From NCBI GenBank assembly GCA_903877135.1, contig CAIRCN010000004.1, positions 186,001 through 250,000 on the forward strand: 64,000 bases of DNA, read 5' to 3'. The notes under the pieces are model-generated. The model did no database searches and was not told the origin of the DNA. It saw only the letters and a program-made list of their open reading frames with translations. The translations under genes were made by a program, and so were the position numbers. The DNA comes from an uncultured Opitutia bacterium (lineage in GTDB: Bacteria > Verrucomicrobiota > Verrucomicrobiia > Opitutales > Opitutaceae). The stretch's first letter is position 1. The number at the start of each line of letters is the position of its first letter. This document shows, piece after piece, positions 46,044-54,953 of the stretch.

Positions 46044-47312
46044 ATGAAAGTCGCGCTTGCCTACGGTCAGGGCCACCTCGAGGTGGAGTTGCCCAACCAC
46101 ACCACCGTCGTGCGCCCGCGTCCGCAGCCCGCGCTGCCCGACGAACGCGCCGCACTGCTCGCCGCCCTGGAAGCGCCCATCGGCTGTGCGCCGCTCCGCG
46201 AGTGGCTGCGGCTCGGCTGCAAGGTTTGCATCATTTTCCCCGACATCACCCGTGCGATGCCCAACGAGCGCGTGCTCCCCTGGGTGCTCGACTACCTCCA
46301 CAGCCATGGCGTGCGCGACGAACAGATCGTGCTCCTCAACTCCACCGGCACGCACCGCCCCAACACCCCCGCGGAACTCGAGAAGATGCTCGGCCCCGCC
46401 ATTACCGCGCGCTACCGCGTCGTGAATCACGAGTGTGAAGATTATGCCGGGATGGTGCAGTTTGGCCACACGCGCTCCGGCGCCCCCGCCCTGATCAACC
46501 GCCTCGCCGCCGAGGCGGACGTGCGGATTCTCACCGGCTTCATCGAGCCGCATTTCTTCGCTGGCTTCAGCGGCGGCCCGAAGGCGCTCATGCCCGGCGT
46601 CGCGGGACTCAAGACCACCCTCGGCAACCACGGCGCGGAAAACATCGGCAGCCCGCGCGCCACCTTTGGCATCAACGAGGGCAACCCGATCTGGGACGAG
46701 ATGTTCGACATCGCCCAGCGCGTCGGCCGCAGCTTCCTGCTCAACGTCAGCCTCAACGAGGAGAAGCGCATCACGGGCTGGTTCGCCGGCGACCTCGGCC
46801 AGGCGCACCGCCGCGGGCGCGACTTTGTGCGCGAATCGGCGATGCAGCGTGTGGACTCGCCGTTCGACGTCGTCGTCACCACCAACAGCGGCTACCCGCT
46901 CGACATGAACCTCTATCAGGGTGTGAAGGGGATGAGCACCGCCGCCGTGATCGCTAAGCCCGGCGCCACGATCATCCTCGCCGCGGAGTGCCGCGAGGGG
47001 CTCCCCGCCGGCAGCCCGAGCGACCAGCTCCTGCGCAGCGTGCGTTCGCCCGCGGAGCTGCTTGCGCGCATCTGCTCGCCCGGCTTTTCGTGGCCCGAGC
47101 AGTGGCAGTCGCAGATCCAGACGCTCATCCAGGTCCGCGCCCGCGTGCTCCTGCACAGCAGCATACCCGACGATCTCGTGCGCGCCGCCCTGCTCGAACC
47201 GTGCCCCGACATCGGCGCCGAGGTGCGGTCGCTGGTGGCGCGCCTCGGCCCGACCGCGCGCGTGGCCGTGCTGCCGTGGGGCCCGCTCACGATTCCCTAC
47301 CTCGCCGGCTGA
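46044..47312 (+). CDS. LarA-like nickel-pincer racemase/epimerase
   Basis: 422 aa, lactate racemase (LarA, DUF2088) family, which epimerises 2-hydroxyacids using the nickel-pincer nucleotide cofactor. The catalytic set is intact: Arg70 in DITRAMP, His104 in GTHRPN, His170 in EPHFFAGFSGGPK, cofactor-attaching Lys180 in the same loop, His196 in GNHGAEN, and Lys295 in NLYQGVKGMS. The position of each parallels LarA of Lactiplantibacillus (numbering offset about 4). Cofactor genes larB/C/E are not in the window. Family members act on lactate, malate, gluconate and other hydroxyacids; substrate unknown here. Followed after 2 bases by the kinase gene. Confidence 0.85.
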   Translation: MKVALAYGQGHLEVELPNHTTVVRPRPQPALPDERAALLAALEAPIGCAPLREWLRLGCKVCIIFPDITRAMPNERVLPWVLDYLHSHGVRDEQIVLLNSTGTHRPNTPAELEKMLGPAITARYRVVNHECEDYAGMVQFGHTRSGAPALINRLAAEADVRILTGFIEPHFFAGFSGGPKALMPGVAGLKTTLGNHGAENIGSPRATFGINEGNPIWDEMFDIAQRVGRSFLLNVSLNEEKRITGWFAGDLGQAHRRGRDFVRESAMQRVDSPFDVVVTTNSGYPLDMNLYQGVKGMSTAAVIAKPGATIILAAECREGLPAGSPSDQLLRSVRSPAELLARICSPGFSWPEQWQSQIQTLIQVRARVLLHSSIPDDLVRAALLEPCPDIGAEVRSLVARLGPTARVAVLPWGPLTIPYLAG

Positions 47313-47314
47313 CC

Positions 47315-48331
47315 TTGGAAACACCGCTCGACATCGAAGACCGCACGGCGTTGCGCGACTACCTGCGACGGACCGGCCGCATCGGGCTCGCGGACGAAAT
47401 CACTGCGCGCGTGCTCGCCGGCGGCGTCTCGTGTAAAACCGTTCACGTCCGCCTGCCCGACGGCGCCGCCTGGGTGCTCAAGCAGGCGCTGGCCAAGCTG
47501 CGCGTGCGCGCGGACTGGTTCAGCGAGCCGGCGCGCATTCACCGCGAGGCCGCCGGCCTCCGCTGGCTCGCCTCGCTGGCCCCGGCGGGCGCGGTGGTGG
47601 ATTTCGTGTTCGAGGACATGGAGGCTCACGTCCTGGCCATGTCCGCCGTGCCCGAGCCGCATGCGAATTGGAAGACACTCCTGCTCACCCTCGGGCCAAA
47701 GCAGGATCACGTGGCCCGGTTCGGCCAACTGCTCGGCACGATCCACCGTCGCGCGAGCGAACAAGCCGACGATTTGCGGCGCGACTTCGGCGACACCACG
47801 TTCTTCGAGCAACTCCGCATCGACGCCTACTACCGCACCGCCGCGGCCAACGTGCCGGCCGCCGCTGAATTCTATGCGCGGCTGATCAAGGACACCTTTG
47901 CTAACCAAGTCACGCTTGTTCATGGCGACTTCAGCCCTAAGAACGTGCTCGTCGCTGGCGGCCGGCTCGTGCTGCTCGACCACGAGGTGATTCACTGGGG
48001 CGACCCGGCGTTCGATCTCGGATTCGCCCTCACACACCTGCTCGCCAAGGCCCGGCATCTGCCGGAGCACCGGGCGGCCTTCGCCCGCGCGGCGGCGGAG
48101 TTTTGGGCCGCCTACACGCACGAAGTCGGCGGGCGCTTTGTCGGGCTCGAGGGGCGCGCCGTGCGGCACACGCTGGGCTGCCTGCTCGCCCGCGTGGACG
48201 GCCGCTCGCCGCTTGAATACCTGACGCCGGCGGGCCGCACGGCGTTGCGCTCGGCCGTGCTCACCCTCCTGCCGCGTGCAGCTATGTCACTCGAAACGCT
48301 GATCCGCCAAATCACCTTACCGCAGCCATGA
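47315..48331 (+). CDS. APH-fold small-molecule kinase
   Basis: 338 aa from a TTG at 47315, two bases after the racemase stop; no better start is seen and no SD sequence. The aminoglycoside phosphotransferase/MTR kinase fold is marked by VLK (Lys56), REAAGL (Glu78), HGDFSPKNVL (203-212, catalytic Asp205) and LDHEVIHWGDPAFDLGF (metal Asp222). The ATGA overlap with the enolase paralogue downstream suggests linked expression. Phosphorylates a hydroxyl of a small acceptor; the racemase and enolase-like neighbours suggest a hydroxyacid. Confidence 0.75.
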   Translation: METPLDIEDRTALRDYLRRTGRIGLADEITARVLAGGVSCKTVHVRLPDGAAWVLKQALAKLRVRADWFSEPARIHREAAGLRWLASLAPAGAVVDFVFEDMEAHVLAMSAVPEPHANWKTLLLTLGPKQDHVARFGQLLGTIHRRASEQADDLRRDFGDTTFFEQLRIDAYYRTAAANVPAAAEFYARLIKDTFANQVTLVHGDFSPKNVLVAGGRLVLLDHEVIHWGDPAFDLGFALTHLLAKARHLPEHRAAFARAAAEFWAAYTHEVGGRFVGLEGRAVRHTLGCLLARVDGRSPLEYLTPAGRTALRSAVLTLLPRAAMSLETLIRQITLPQP

Positions 48332-49611
48332 GTTCCTTCACCATCACCCGGCTCCACGCACGGGAAATTCTCGACAGTCGCGGCCGTCCGACCGTCTGGG
48401 CCGAGTGCCGGCTGGCCGGCGGTTTCACCGCGGCCGCGTCCGTGCCCTCCGGGGCGTCGACGGGCCGGGCCGAGGCGATCGAGCTGCGCGACGGCGATGC
48501 GCAACGCTACCGCGGCCTCGGCTGCCGTCGCGCCGTGGAAAACGTCAGCGTCACCTTGCACGAAGGCCTGCGCGGCCGTGCGTTCGCCTCGCAGGCCGAA
48601 CTTGATGGCGAACTGATGCGCCTCGACGGCACGCCGAATTGCCGCCGCCTCGGCGCGAACGCCATCCTTGCCGTCTCGCTCGCGTTTGCTCGCGCCTGCG
48701 CGGTCCAGCACGGCGTGCCGCTCTACCGACACTTCGCTGACATTGCGGGTTTGCGGCTGTGCACGCTGCCGCGGCTGACCGTGAATCTTTTCAGCGGCGG
48801 CAAGCACGCGGGCGAGCAGTCACCGTTGCAGGACATTCTGCTCACGCCCGTCGCGGCGCAAACGACCGACGAGGCGCTGGCGGCGGTTTTTGCGGTTTAT
48901 CAGGCGGCGGCGGAGCTCGTCTGGAAGAAATACGGCCAGCGACTGCTGCGCGCCGACGAGGGTGGGCTCGCGCCGCTCTTTCCCGACGCCGAGTCGATGC
49001 TGGCCGACGCGATCGAGGCGATCACGGCCGCCGGTCATGCGGCGGGAATCGGCGTCGCGCTGGCCCTCGACGTGGCTTCCTCGCATTTTTTCCACGAGGG
49101 GTGCTACCACCTCGGTCGCGAAACGCTCGATTCCGCGGCAATGATCGCCCGCATCGACGACTGGGTCACCTGCTATCCGCTGGTGAGCGTGGAGGACGGC
49201 CTGAGCGAGGAGGACTGGGCGCACTGGCCGGCGCTGCGGGCGCGGCTGGCCGGCCGCACGCTGACGCTGGGCGACGATTTTCTCTGCACGCAGCCGGCGC
49301 GCATCGAGCGCGCCATCGCCACCCGCGCGGCCGATGCCTTGCTGCTCAAGGTCAACCAGGTCGGCACACTCACGGGCGCGGCGCAGGCCGCGGCGCTCGC
49401 CCGCGCCGCCGGCTGGAAAATCACGGTCAGCGCCCGCAGCGGTGAGACCGAGGATAACTGGCTCGCCGACCTCGCGGTCGGGTGGGGTGCCGACTTCATC
49501 AAAGTCGGCTCCATCACCCAATCTGAGCGGCTGGCGAAATACAACCGTCTCCTTGTCATCGAGGCCGAGACCGACCTGCCGCTCTGCCCGCTGGCGGTGT
49601 CGTCGCGCTGA
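48328..49611 (+). CDS. Enolase paralogue with altered active site
   Basis: 427 aa, full enolase fold. Kept: loop Ser41/Ser44 (PSGASTG), His160 (SGGKHA), Glu211 (ADEGGLAP), metal ligands Asp248, Glu289, Asp316, Lys341 (LLKVNQVGTLT), Arg370/Ser371 and Lys392 (FIKVGS). Changed: the general Glu168 position is Asp169 (PLQDILL in place of IQEFMI) and the His of SHRSGE is Ala369 (SARSGE). Both lie near the C3 hydroxyl leaving group in classical enolase (family knowledge), so an altered substrate is likely. It is probably not the housekeeping enolase. Last gene of the cluster. Confidence 0.87.
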   Translation: MSSFTITRLHAREILDSRGRPTVWAECRLAGGFTAAASVPSGASTGRAEAIELRDGDAQRYRGLGCRRAVENVSVTLHEGLRGRAFASQAELDGELMRLDGTPNCRRLGANAILAVSLAFARACAVQHGVPLYRHFADIAGLRLCTLPRLTVNLFSGGKHAGEQSPLQDILLTPVAAQTTDEALAAVFAVYQAAAELVWKKYGQRLLRADEGGLAPLFPDAESMLADAIEAITAAGHAAGIGVALALDVASSHFFHEGCYHLGRETLDSAAMIARIDDWVTCYPLVSVEDGLSEEDWAHWPALRARLAGRTLTLGDDFLCTQPARIERAIATRAADALLLKVNQVGTLTGAAQAAALARAAGWKITVSARSGETEDNWLADLAVGWGADFIKVGSITQSERLAKYNRLLVIEAETDLPLCPLAVSSR

Positions 49612-49628
49612 ATCCCGCGGCGTCTGCC

Positions 49629-50270
49629 TCAGGCGTAGCGCTCTTCCTTCCACGGGTCGGCGGTGTTCGAGTAGCCGCGCACTTCCCAGAAGCCGAGCTT
49701 GTCCTCGGCAAGGAAGGTGATGCCGCTCACGAATTTCGCGCCCTTCCAAGCGTATAGCTTCGGGATGATCACACGGGCCGGCCCGCCGTGCTCGCGGCTC
49801 ACGGGCGCGCCGTCGAACGACGTTGCGATCAACACGTCGTCGTCGAGGCATTGCGCCAGCGAAACGTTGGTCGAGTAGCCGTCGTAGCTCGTGAAATAGA
49901 CGAACTTCGTCTCAGACCGCGGCTGCACGAGCTCGTAGAGCGTGGTGAACGCCACGCCGCCCCAGCGGCAGTCGTATTTGCTCCACGTCGTGACGCAATG
50001 GAAGTCGCTCACGTCGTCGACCTGCGGCAGAGCGTTGAAGTCCGCCCACGACAGCGCTGCGGGCCGTTCCACGAGACCGTCGAGCGTTAGTTTCCAGTCG
50101 GCGTGGGCGATGGCCGGCTGGACGCCGAGATCGAGCACGGGGAACCCGGCGGTGAGTTTTTGGCCGGGCGGCAGGCGGTCGGTGGATGGCACCGCGCGCG
50201 CGGTCACGCCGCTGGCCTTCTGTTTTTCGGCCCACTTTTGCTTGGCCTCGATATAGCGCTCTTTCGGCAT
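49629..50270 (-). CDS. Sulfite oxidase-like molybdopterin protein
   Basis: 213 aa from ATG 50270. SUOX-type molybdopterin domain alone: LTLDGLVERPAALSWADFNALP, the Mo-ligand Cys in FHCVTTWS, GVAFTTLYELV, and the C-terminal HGGPARVIIPKLYAWKGAK with YSNTADPW. No Tat signal, heme or dimerisation domain, so it resembles YuiH-type cytosolic molybdoproteins rather than MsrP (YedY). Redox substrate unknown. Converges on the enolase paralogue. Confidence 0.85.
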   Translation of the reverse strand: MPKERYIEAKQKWAEKQKASGVTARAVPSTDRLPPGQKLTAGFPVLDLGVQPAIAHADWKLTLDGLVERPAALSWADFNALPQVDDVSDFHCVTTWSKYDCRWGGVAFTTLYELVQPRSETKFVYFTSYDGYSTNVSLAQCLDDDVLIATSFDGAPVSREHGGPARVIIPKLYAWKGAKFVSGITFLAEDKLGFWEVRGYSNTADPWKEERYA

Positions 50271-50314
50271 GGCGGCCAACGTAGGCCGCACGAAGTCGGG
50301 CGCAAGTGTGGGGT

Positions 50315-50818
50315 CTATTCCTGTGTCAGCGCCTGGTCAACGGCGCGGCGGCGGCGGAAGTAGTAGAGCGCCATGCCGCCTTGGTAGAAAAACGTCATCA
50401 GGGCGATCAGCCGGTAGCCGAACCGGTAGGTTGTGGCGAGAAACTCATCCTCCGTCATGCCTGTCTGGGCGATGGAAGCCTTGACTTCGGTGGTCAGTGC
50501 CATCCGGAAAAGCGTCAGGTCCATGTGCGTCAGCTGCCAGGCGCAGAACCCGATCACCACCGCCATCAGGTAAACCTGGCTGCTCACCAGCCAGCTGGTG
50601 CCGCGGGGCTCGCCGGTCCGTAGTAAATCCGCTCCGTGCAGCTCGATTGCGCCCGCGGCGGCGATCAGCAGCCCGACGATCACGCCGGTCACGTCGCCCA
50701 GCGAAGCCGAGGCCAGCGCGAAGAATCCGGGCAGGGCAAGCACGCAGATGCCGTCGATCTGAGCGAGGCGCAGCACGCGGCGTATCGTTTCTTCGGGAAG
50801 GAGAGGGGGAGCTTTCAT
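50315..50818 (-). CDS. Membrane protein of unknown function
   Basis: 167 aa with four hydrophobic segments (about 25-40, 43-60, 79-97, 134-152) and a basic C terminus with FRRRRAV. I do not recognise the family. It lies upstream of the molybdoenzyme (44-base gap) on the same strand and diverges from hrpA. It could be a membrane anchor or electron-transfer partner of the molybdoenzyme, but there is no motif to support this. Confidence 0.55.
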   Translation of the reverse strand: MKAPPLLPEETIRRVLRLAQIDGICVLALPGFFALASASLGDVTGVIVGLLIAAAGAIELHGADLLRTGEPRGTSWLVSSQVYLMAVVIGFCAWQLTHMDLTLFRMALTTEVKASIAQTGMTEDEFLATTYRFGYRLIALMTFFYQGGMALYYFRRRRAVDQALTQE

Positions 50819-50866
50819 CGTTGCGTTGTGCTTCAGGGCGAAGCGAAGAATCCACGCTCGTTTCCC

Positions 50867-53800
50867 GTGCCCGCACCGTCAAACAACTCTTTTCCCTTTC
50901 GCCTCGAGTTCCCGCCCGAGTTGCCGATCAGCGTGCGCGCCGAGGAGATCACGGCCGCCATCGGCACGCACCAGGTCATCATCCTCGCGGGCGAGACCGG
51001 CTCGGGCAAAACCACCCAGATTCCCAAGATGTGTCTCGCGGCCGGCCGCGGCACACAGGGCCGCATCGCCTGCACCCAGCCCCGCCGTGTGGCCGCGCTC
51101 TCCGTCTCCCGCCGTGTGGCCGAGGAGATGGGCGTAGACTGGGGTCGCGAGGTCGGCTGCAAGATCCGGTTCAACGACAACACCTCGCCGCGGACCGTCG
51201 TGAAATTCCTCACCGACGGCATGCTGCTCGCCGAAGTGCAGGGCGACCCGCTGTTGCGCGAATACGACACCATTATCATCGACGAGGCCCACGAGCGCTC
51301 GCTCAACATCGACTTCCTCCTCGGGCACCTCCGCACGCTCCGCTACAAACGCCCCGAACTGAAGATCGTCATCGCCTCGGCGACGATCGACACGGCGATG
51401 TTCAGCGCGGCGTTTGACGACGCCCCGGTGATCCAGGTCGAGGGCCGCACCTTTTCCGTCGAGGTCATCTACGCGCCGCTCGACGAGCTCGGCTCCGATG
51501 CCGCCGAGGGCGACGAGCGCGAGGCCCGTGCCGAGGCGCTCCACTACATCGACGGCGCGGTCGAGGCCGTCGAGCGGATCGGGCGCGAGAGCGACCGCGG
51601 CGACGTGCTCGTCTTTTTGCCCAGTGAGCGCGACATCCGCGAGGTGCGCGACCTGCTCGAGGGCCGCCGGCTGCGCGACAGCGAACTCGTCCCGCTCTTC
51701 GGCCGGCTCTCCAACGCCGAGCAGCAGCGCGTCTTCGCGCCGACACAGCGGCGGAAGATCGTCCTCGCGACCAACATCGCGGAAACCTCCCTCACGATTC
51801 CGGGGATCCGCTTCGTCGTTGACACCGGGCTCGCCCGCATCAGCCGCTATTCGCCGCAGGCGCGCACCCGCCGGCTGCCGATCGAGCCTGTCTCCCAGTC
51901 GAGCGCTGACCAGCGCAAAGGCCGCAGCGGCCGCGTGGCCGAGGGCGTCTGCATCCGGCTTTTTTCCGAGAAGGACTTCCTTGAGCGCCCGCGCTTCACG
52001 CAGCCGGAGATTCAGCGCGCCAACCTTGCCGACGTCATCCTGCGCATGAAGGCCTTCGGCCTCGGCGACATCGAGCGGTTTCCGTTCATCAACATGCCGG
52101 CGGCGAAAACCATCCGCGCGGGCTACGCGCTGCTGGAGGAACTCGGAGCGCTCGACGAGGCGCCGGAGGGCGGAGACGCCGTCCGCCAGCTCACCCCGCT
52201 CGGCCGGGAACTCGCACGGCTGCCGGTCGACCCCACCGTTGGCCGGATGATTTTGCAGGCGCGCAGCGAGAAAGCGCTGCGCGAGGTGCTGGTTATCGCC
52301 GCCGGGCTCTCGATTCAGGACCCGCGCGAGCGCCCGCTTGACAAGCAGCAGCAGGCTGACACCGCGCACCGTCGTTTCGTCCACCCCGACTCTGACTTTC
52401 TCACGCTGCTCAACATCTGGGAGACCTACCACGACGAGTTTGAGAACCTGAGCCAGGCGCGATTGCGGCGGTTTTGCCGCGACCATTTCCTCAGCTACAC
52501 GCGCATGCGCGAATGGCGCGACGTCCACGCGCAGCTGCTCGACGTGCTGGAGCAGCGCGACGACTTCAAGTTCACCTCGGCCTACCAGGGGCTGCCGGCC
52601 GGCGACGAGAAAGCCACGGTCTTCGGCTCGCCGGCCTACCGCGCCATCCACCGCAGCATCCTCACCGGCTTGCTCGGCAACATCGGGCACCTCGACGAGG
52701 AAAACGGCGGCTACACGGCCACGCACGACCGGCGGGTGACGCTGTTCCCCGGGTCGGTGCTGTTCCGCCGGGAGGAGCCGAAGAAAAAGGCGGGCGGCGC
52801 CCCGCGGCCGGTGGCGAACCCAAAGGACGCGGGCAAGGCGAAGACCCCACGCTGGATCATCGCGGCGGAGATCATGGAGACCTCGCGGCTGTTCGCGCGG
52901 ACCTGCGCGCGGCTCGATCCGGTGTGGGCGCTCGACCTTGGAGCGAATCTCGTGCGCGTCAGTCACAGCGAGCCGTCATGGGACGCGGAAAAGGGCCGCG
53001 TGATGGTGAAGCAGCGCACGCGGCTCTACGGGCTGGAGCTGGAGAGCCGCGCCGTCAGCTACGGCAAGATCGACCCGGTGCGCGCGACGGAGATTTTCAT
53101 CCGCGAGGGGCTGGTGAACGACACGCTCACGTTTCCGCTCGATTTCCTCACGCACAACCGCGCCCTGCGGGAGAAAGTCGAGGACCTGCTCAGCCGCACG
53201 CGCGACACCGGTTACCTGAACCTCGACGAGGCGGCGTATCGCTTCTATGCGGCGCGGATCGAAAACACCTCGGCCGTCGGCGAAATGGTCGACCTGTTGC
53301 GCGAGCGACGCGGGGCGGAGCCGCGGTTTCTGATGATGGGGCTGGATGACCTGCACGACCCGGCCACGCTCGAACACGACAGCGAGGCGTTTCCCGAGGC
53401 GCTGCCGCTGGAAAACCGTGCACTCCCGCTGGCCTACGCCTACAAGCCCGGCCAGGCCGACGACGGCGTGACGCTCGAAGTGAGTGTGCGCGAGGCCGAG
53501 GCGCTTACGCCGGCGGCGCTCGATTGGGCCGTGCCTGGCCACCTGCAGGACAAGGTCGAACACTACCTGCGCGCGCTGCCGAAGGAATTGCGTCGAGAGT
53601 TCGTGCCGCTAACCGAGACGGCGAAGAGCCTGGCGGCGCAGGTGGCGGCGCGCGACCGGCTGACGGGCCGGCGCGAGTCGCTGACCGAAGCGCTCGCCTT
53701 CCAGATCGCGGAGCGCTTCCGTGTGGCCGTGGATCCCAAGGTGTGGGCGGACAAACCGCTGCCGGATCATTTGCGCGTGCGCGTGCGCGTGTGTGATGAC

Positions 53801-54943
53801 AAGTGCCGGGAGCTGTGCGCGAGCCGCGAACTTGCCGAGATTGACGCGGCGCTCCACGCGCAGAAGCGGACCGCCAGCGCCACGGTGGCGCGCGTCGAGC
53901 CCGAGGCGTGGCGGCGGGCCCGCGCGAAGTGGGAGACGCCGGAGCACACGGCGTGGGCGTTTGGCGACATTCCGGAAAAGGTGCTGGTGACCGAGCAGGC
54001 GGGGGTGCCGGTGTTCGCCTTTCCCGGCCTCGCGGCGGGCCGCGACGGGGTGGGTCTTGTGCTCTTCAAGACGCCGGAGGAGGCGCGCACGGCCACGCGG
54101 CGCGGGCTGGCGGCGCTGCTGGAGCGGCAGCTCGGGCACGACCTCGGCTGGCTCGAATGCGACCTGCGCGCGCTGCGCGAACTCGGCGCACTGACGGCCA
54201 CCTTCGCGCCGCTGGACGAGCTGCAGGCGCAGGCGTTTGGGTCGCTCCGCCGCTGGCTATGCGATGCCGAGCGGATCGAGGTAGGGACGCGTGTCCCCAC
54301 GCGTCCTGAGCCGGACCCGGGCGCAACGAGGGCGGCTAAGGATAGCCGCCCCTACCTGTCTGCCGCGGCCTTCGCCGCAGCACTCGGAAAATCCAAGGCC
54401 GACCTGCGCGGGCTCGTGTCACTGGTCTGCGGCTTGTTGCGCGAAATTCTCACCCTGCGGCAGGCGTTGCTGGTGCATCAGGCTCCGCCCGCCGGGTTGG
54501 ACAGGGATCTCGCTGCGCTGCTACCGCCGGATTTTCTCACGGCGACGCCCTATGCGCAGCTCGCGCATCTGCCGCGTTACTTGAAGGCGATGAAGCTGCG
54601 GGCCGAGCGTTGGCGGCAGAATCCGACGAAGGACGCTGAGCGCGCCGCGCAGCTCGCGCCCTATGTGGCTGCGGCAGCGAAGGTGCGGACGCAGGAGGGC
54701 GGCGAGGCGTTCCGCTGGCTGCTGGAGGAATTTCGCGTGAGCCTCTTCGCCCAAGAGTTGGGCACCACCGAGCCGGTGTCGGCGGTAAAGCTCGACCGGG
54801 CGCTCAGCGCACTGCGCGGCGGCCCAGCTGCCGCCGAGCCAGCCGCAGCCCCGGCTCGCGCGATCGTGACCGCGCCGATCGCTGCGAAAAAATCGGCGCC
54901 GCTCAAGAACCTCGGCGCGCTCGACAAGCTGTTCCCACGCTGA
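50867..54943 (+). CDS. hrpA: ATP-dependent RNA helicase HrpA
   Basis: About 1358 aa from GTG 50867 (GTG 50828 also possible). DEAH-box helicase: Walker A GETGSGKT (42-49), DEAH at 139-142, SATIDTAMFS, QRKGRSGR (about 349-356), then the winged-helix, OB-fold and DUF3418 regions typical of bacterial HrpA (around 1300 aa). RNA remodelling or ribosome rescue by family knowledge. Codons 1139-1163 are a palindromic repeat inserted in frame (see 54281). Separated from neighbours, so probably monocistronic. Confidence 0.9.
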   Translation: MPAPSNNSFPFRLEFPPELPISVRAEEITAAIGTHQVIILAGETGSGKTTQIPKMCLAAGRGTQGRIACTQPRRVAALSVSRRVAEEMGVDWGREVGCKIRFNDNTSPRTVVKFLTDGMLLAEVQGDPLLREYDTIIIDEAHERSLNIDFLLGHLRTLRYKRPELKIVIASATIDTAMFSAAFDDAPVIQVEGRTFSVEVIYAPLDELGSDAAEGDEREARAEALHYIDGAVEAVERIGRESDRGDVLVFLPSERDIREVRDLLEGRRLRDSELVPLFGRLSNAEQQRVFAPTQRRKIVLATNIAETSLTIPGIRFVVDTGLARISRYSPQARTRRLPIEPVSQSSADQRKGRSGRVAEGVCIRLFSEKDFLERPRFTQPEIQRANLADVILRMKAFGLGDIERFPFINMPAAKTIRAGYALLEELGALDEAPEGGDAVRQLTPLGRELARLPVDPTVGRMILQARSEKALREVLVIAAGLSIQDPRERPLDKQQQADTAHRRFVHPDSDFLTLLNIWETYHDEFENLSQARLRRFCRDHFLSYTRMREWRDVHAQLLDVLEQRDDFKFTSAYQGLPAGDEKATVFGSPAYRAIHRSILTGLLGNIGHLDEENGGYTATHDRRVTLFPGSVLFRREEPKKKAGGAPRPVANPKDAGKAKTPRWIIAAEIMETSRLFARTCARLDPVWALDLGANLVRVSHSEPSWDAEKGRVMVKQRTRLYGLELESRAVSYGKIDPVRATEIFIREGLVNDTLTFPLDFLTHNRALREKVEDLLSRTRDTGYLNLDEAAYRFYAARIENTSAVGEMVDLLRERRGAEPRFLMMGLDDLHDPATLEHDSEAFPEALPLENRALPLAYAYKPGQADDGVTLEVSVREAEALTPAALDWAVPGHLQDKVEHYLRALPKELRREFVPLTETAKSLAAQVAARDRLTGRRESLTEALAFQIAERFRVAVDPKVWADKPLPDHLRVRVRVCDDKCRELCASRELAEIDAALHAQKRTASATVARVEPEAWRRARAKWETPEHTAWAFGDIPEKVLVTEQAGVPVFAFPGLAAGRDGVGLVLFKTPEEARTATRRGLAALLERQLGHDLGWLECDLRALRELGALTATFAPLDELQAQAFGSLRRWLCDAERIEVGTRVPTRPEPDPGATRAAKDSRPYLSAAAFAAALGKSKADLRGLVSLVCGLLREILTLRQALLVHQAPPAGLDRDLAALLPPDFLTATPYAQLAHLPRYLKAMKLRAERWRQNPTKDAERAAQLAPYVAAAAKVRTQEGGEAFRWLLEEFRVSLFAQELGTTEPVSAVKLDRALSALRGGPAAAEPAAAPARAIVTAPIAAKKSAPLKNLGALDKLFPR
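54281..54355. repeat. REPIN-like double palindrome inside hrpA
   Basis: 75 bp bounded by GTAGGG (54281-54286) and CCCTAC (54350-54355). It holds two hairpins: GGACGCGTG TCCC CACGCGTCC and GGGCGGCTA AGGA TAGCCGCCC. Exactly 25 codons in frame with hrpA. The paired, inverted organisation is that of REPINs mobilised by RAYT transposases (family knowledge). Confidence 0.75.
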
Positions 54944-54953
54944 GGGTGCCGGC

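Noticed and set aside
48328-49611. Housekeeping enolase assignment
   Set aside because: Two active-site substitutions and the racemase/kinase context argue against a simple glycolytic role.
50879-52966. Open frame of 695 codons antisense to hrpA
   Set aside because: No recognisable domain, while the plus strand carries all DEAH helicase motifs in the same span.
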